This document shows positions 7,147 to 9,937 of a stretch of DNA of 9,937 nt, in pieces (the first letter of the stretch is position 1; each line of letters starts with the position of its first letter). The stretch covers positions 1 to 9,937 of the forward strand of contig JALRDM010000131.1 of assembly GCA_023262195.1 (NCBI GenBank), written 5' to 3'. The DNA comes from Salibacteraceae bacterium. Lineage in GTDB: Bacteria; Bacteroidota; Bacteroidia; Flavobacteriales_G; Salibacteraceae. The notes under the pieces were generated by a model that saw only the letters and a list, made by a program, of their open reading frames with translations, was not told the origin of the DNA and ran no database searches. A program made the translations under genes and the position numbers.

Positions 7147-8031
7147 ATGAGACTCTTAATTCCCATATTGGTTTTTATTCTGACAGTACCTATCGAGCTA
7201 AGGGCTCAGCTCGATCCTGCGTCATTAGCGCTCCGCGCTTATCAGAGTAAAGACCTCGAAAAAGCAAAAGAGCTCATCGACATCGCCATTGATGACGAAA
7301 TGAGTGGCGCCCGTGCCAGAACCTGGGTGTTCAGAGGCTATATCTACAAGGACATTTATAAACTTGACCAATTGAGCCCTGACGGTCGCGAAAAGCGCGA
7401 TGAGTCAATACGGTCGTATAAGCGTGCCCTTGAATTGGATACTGACGGTGAGTTTACCAACGACTGTATGGAGAGTTTACGATTTCTAAGCACGACCATG
7501 TACAATGATGCAGCGAGATCGCTCGAAGGAGGCGATTTTAAACCTGCAGTTGAATACTACGAAAAATACAAGGAATTAGCTAGGTTTCGTAAGCCAGATC
7601 TCGACTTTACAGGAAGAGACGTTGAGTTCAAATCATTCCATGCCTCGAAATTGAGCTTGTTATATGAAAAAGAGCAAACGAACAACCCAGATTCGCTTAG
7701 CGAAGAAATCGTTCGTCTTTATAAGGAAGTAATCGAGCTAGATAGCAATGATGTGCAGGCCAACTACAATTTAGCTATACACTATTACAACCAGGGCGTT
7801 CATATTATTGATAATATGGACTACGAACTGCCCTTCGAGGAGCTATTCCTAATTCAAGAAAAGGTCATGGTACTTTTCCAAAATGCTTTACCTTATATGC
7901 TTAAAGCTTACAAGTTAACGCCTGGCAAAAGCGCCACTCTACAGGGGCTTTCTGGTATCTATTTTGGTCTCAACGACATTGAGAAATCAGAATTCTACCA
8001 GAAAAAACTCGAAGCTCTTGAAGGTAAATAA
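7147..8031 (+). CDS. Exported TPR-repeat protein
   Basis: This 294-residue protein has an N-terminal signal peptide (hydrophobic 3-18, likely cut after LRA at 18-20, before QLDP) and is otherwise helical with degenerate TPR repeats. The clearest are at about 27-50 (ALRAYQSKDLEKAKELIDIA), 86-98 (ESIRSYKRALELD), 119-145 (YNDAARSLEGGDFKPAVEYY), 187-219 (EIVRLYKEVIELDSNDVQAN onward) and 247-290 (ALPYMLKAYKLTPG onward, then GLNDIEKSEFYQKKLEAL). There is no lipobox cysteine and no later membrane segment, so it is probably soluble in the periplasm. TPR domains bind other proteins; its position between a YfiR-like protein and a membrane phosphatase suggests a scaffold or ligand-recognition role, which is inferred. 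I do not recognise a specific named family. Spacing is 7 bases from the gene before and 15 to the gene after, consistent with one transcript. Confidence 0.8.
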   Translation: MRLLIPILVFILTVPIELRAQLDPASLALRAYQSKDLEKAKELIDIAIDDEMSGARARTWVFRGYIYKDIYKLDQLSPDGREKRDESIRSYKRALELDTDGEFTNDCMESLRFLSTTMYNDAARSLEGGDFKPAVEYYEKYKELARFRKPDLDFTGRDVEFKSFHASKLSLLYEKEQTNNPDSLSEEIVRLYKEVIELDSNDVQANYNLAIHYYNQGVHIIDNMDYELPFEELFLIQEKVMVLFQNALPYMLKAYKLTPGKSATLQGLSGIYFGLNDIEKSEFYQKKLEALEGK

Positions 8032-8046
8032 TATTTTCGAGCCTCA

Positions 8047-9843
8047 ATGTTCGCACATTTCAGTATAGGACGTAAGATTAGCCTCGGCTTTAGCGTGGTG
8101 ATTTTGGCAACGATTGTCGCCTTTTTCATTACGAATAACACCTTCGTTGAAAGTCGGATTATCAATGAAGAGATTACCAATAATCACAATCCTTCCATTG
8201 CCAAGCTTGAAGAGTTGAAGCTAATGTTGGTGCGGTCTAAGATGTTAGTCAACAATTGGGCGTATCAAGAAACTCCATCGGAGAATGAAGACAAGGTTGC
8301 GCTCATAAAATTGATCAATGACGAGTATCCCGCTTTAAAAATTGAATTGGAATCATTGGCCACAACTTGGGGAGACTCAAGTCAAACAACCATGAATTCC
8401 TTATTTGCTGACATTGAATCACTCTGGGAGATGCATGCCATGGTGCAAATGACACTTCCTAATCTTGAAGCTTATAACGAGGCTATGAACAAATTCTTAG
8501 CCACAGCACTGGTTGACGAAGGCGGTGATATTGATGTTTTAACCGACAATGTCATTGCTCATCTTAATGATTTAATCCAAGTTAAAAAGGATATAACTGG
8601 AGTAATAACTGCCGAAATGCTTAGCAAATTTGAGGGAGTTCAGCTGTTGATACGAAACTTGGGATTTGCACTCGCAATTGCAGGAATTCTAATTGCCTTC
8701 CTTACTACTCGAACCATTGTTAGCCCTGTTCGAAAACTCAGGTTGATTTTACTGGATTTATCTAAAGGTATTTTTCCAAAATCTTGGATTAACACTGGAG
8801 GTGACGAAATCGGTGAAATGGCCAATGCCCTAGAAACGGTGGTGGCTGGTATGCGAAGAACCAAAGACTTTGCGATAAGCGTGGGTAGCGGTACCTATGA
8901 AGCCGAGTACACTTCATTGAGTGATCAAGACGAGCTTGGAAACTCTTTATTAGTGATGAGGAAAAATCTTCAGGAATATTCTGAGGATATGGAAGAGAAA
9001 GTGAGAGAACGCACGGCTGAAGTGGTTCGCCAAAAAGAGGAAATAGAGAAGCAGAGTGAGCAGATTGCCGAGCTTTATGAGCAAGTGAAGGACAGTATAC
9101 TTTATGCCAAGCGCATTCAGGAAGCCATTCTTCCTTCAAAGGATGAAATTAATGATGCGCTCAAGCAAAGCATGGTCTTATTCCGCCCCAAGGATATTGT
9201 GAGTGGTGACTTTTATTGGTTTTCAGACAAAGGAGATTTGGCCATAATTGCTGCAGCAGATTGCACGGGACACGGAGTTCCAGGAGCATTGATGTCGATG
9301 ATTGGCAGCTCTTTGCTCAACGAGATTGTCAATGAAAAAGGCATCACAGAACCAGCAGAAATTCTCATGTCATTGAAACATGGTGTGATAAATGCCCTCA
9401 ACAAGCAATCGGCAAACTCTGGGGAGCAGACCAAAGATGGAATGGACATCGCCATTTTAGCAATTCCGAGAAAGGGAAATAAAATCCAATACGCTGGAGC
9501 CAATAACCCCCTTTGGCTAATTAGGGAAGGAGAAATTGTAGAAACAAGAGCAGATAGACAACCTGTAGGTTTCTTTGGTGACAATCTCAACACGCCATAT
9601 ACGAACCATGAAATAGAAGTTGAACCGAATGACATGGTTTACATTTTCTCAGACGGATATGCCGACCAATTTGGTGGCCCAAGAGGAAAAAAGTTCAAGT
9701 ATTCTCAATTCAAGAAGCTTTTAACCACCATTACGGATAAACCAATGCAAGAGCAACGAGATATTCTCAATACACGCATTGAAGAATGGATGGGAGAAGA
9801 AGAACAGATTGACGACATCTTGGTCGTTGGTGTGAAGTTCTAA
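8047..9843 (+). CDS. Membrane sensor phosphatase: periplasmic helical domain, HAMP, coiled coil, SpoIIE/PP2C
   Basis: This 598-residue protein is a transmembrane Ser/Thr phosphatase of the SpoIIE/RsbU (PPM/PP2C) type. Domains in order: membrane segment about 11-29; periplasmic region about 30-200, helical and resembling the four-helix-bundle sensor of chemoreceptors; membrane segment about 204-221; HAMP from TRTIVSPVRKL (220-231) to about 270; a second HAMP-like stretch about 275-312 with DQDELGNSLLVM (293-304); coiled coil about 310-350; the linker DSILYAKRIQEAILP (349-363); and the phosphatase domain 365-598. Metal-site residues are present: VSGDFYW (Asp388), ADCTGHGVPGALMSMIG (Asp405), DGMD (464-467), FSDGYADQFGG (Asp536) and the final QIDDILVVG (Asp589/590). 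It should therefore be active. SpoIIE-type phosphatases commonly dephosphorylate anti-sigma-factor antagonists or similar phosphoproteins; none is encoded here. It is last in the operon with the YfiR-like and TPR proteins, which are its likely input; that is inferred. Confidence 0.9.
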   Translation: MFAHFSIGRKISLGFSVVILATIVAFFITNNTFVESRIINEEITNNHNPSIAKLEELKLMLVRSKMLVNNWAYQETPSENEDKVALIKLINDEYPALKIELESLATTWGDSSQTTMNSLFADIESLWEMHAMVQMTLPNLEAYNEAMNKFLATALVDEGGDIDVLTDNVIAHLNDLIQVKKDITGVITAEMLSKFEGVQLLIRNLGFALAIAGILIAFLTTRTIVSPVRKLRLILLDLSKGIFPKSWINTGGDEIGEMANALETVVAGMRRTKDFAISVGSGTYEAEYTSLSDQDELGNSLLVMRKNLQEYSEDMEEKVRERTAEVVRQKEEIEKQSEQIAELYEQVKDSILYAKRIQEAILPSKDEINDALKQSMVLFRPKDIVSGDFYWFSDKGDLAIIAAADCTGHGVPGALMSMIGSSLLNEIVNEKGITEPAEILMSLKHGVINALNKQSANSGEQTKDGMDIAILAIPRKGNKIQYAGANNPLWLIREGEIVETRADRQPVGFFGDNLNTPYTNHEIEVEPNDMVYIFSDGYADQFGGPRGKKFKYSQFKKLLTTITDKPMQEQRDILNTRIEEWMGEEEQIDDILVVGVKF

Positions 9844-9877
9844 ACACCTTTTAGTCAATCATCGAAGTTAGTAGCTA

Positions 9878-9901
9878 GGGCAACTCTTATAAGAATCGCC
9901 C
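9878..9901. repeat. 24-base imperfect palindrome downstream of the phosphatase gene
   Basis: GGGC (9878-9881), a perfect ten-base palindrome TCTTATAAGA (9885-9894) and GCCC (9898-9901) share one centre; 10 of 12 positions in each half are complementary. It lies 35 bases past the stop codon. There is no T-run after it, so it is a poor intrinsic terminator. It could be a transcript-end hairpin or a protein-binding site for an off-window gene. Nothing else is seen in the 94-base tail. Confidence 0.35.
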
Positions 9902-9937
9902 AACTGATGCACCCTAAATCAAGTCAGATATGAGCTT

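Noticed and set aside
9213..9635. 140-residue open frame on the - strand inside the phosphatase gene
   Set aside because: Antisense to the conserved catalytic SpoIIE domain and without any recognisable motif.

Overview
The window looks like chromosomal DNA from a member of the phylum Bacteroidota, of Cytophaga/Flavobacterium type and moderately AT-rich. The evidence is a roughly 1,100-residue DUF2723 membrane protein of a kind typical of that phylum, a HAMP/SpoIIE-type phosphatase with the characteristic 'DSILYAKRIQEAILP' linker, start codons without clear Shine-Dalgarno sequences, and a good TAnnTTTG-type -7 promoter element. I see no mobile element, CRISPR array, tRNA or rRNA. The genes look vertically inherited.

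Layout. (1) 1-756, + strand: the C-terminal part of a SpoIID/LytB-domain protein, cut by the window edge. (2) 757-2845, - strand: an apparent two-gene lipoprotein unit, an LpoB-like penicillin-binding-protein activator followed by a COG3014-family TPR-like lipoprotein. Its last stop codon directly abuts the SpoIID stop codon, so the units converge with no spacer. (3) 2846-3095: a 250-base divergent intergenic region. (4) 3096-6392, + strand: a large DUF2723 (TMEM260/GT117-like) membrane protein, probably a glycosyltransferase, followed by a strong intrinsic terminator. (5) 6603-9843, + strand: a tight three-gene unit of a periplasmic YfiR/DUF4154 protein, an exported TPR protein and a membrane HAMP-SpoIIE protein phosphatase, with gaps of 7 and 15 bases, preceded by a recognisable promoter. 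(6) 9844-9937: a short non-coding tail with one dyad.

How the genes may work together. The left part has a cell-envelope theme: peptidoglycan-associated SpoIID-like activity, an LpoB-type lipoprotein and its COG3014 partner. The right part resembles a signalling module. In Pseudomonas, YfiR is a periplasmic inhibitor of a HAMP-containing diguanylate cyclase. Here a YfiR-like protein is linked to a HAMP protein whose output is a PP2C/SpoIIE phosphatase, with a TPR protein between them. The proposed envelope-to-phosphatase pathway is an inference from gene order and domains, and is the most interesting lead in the window.
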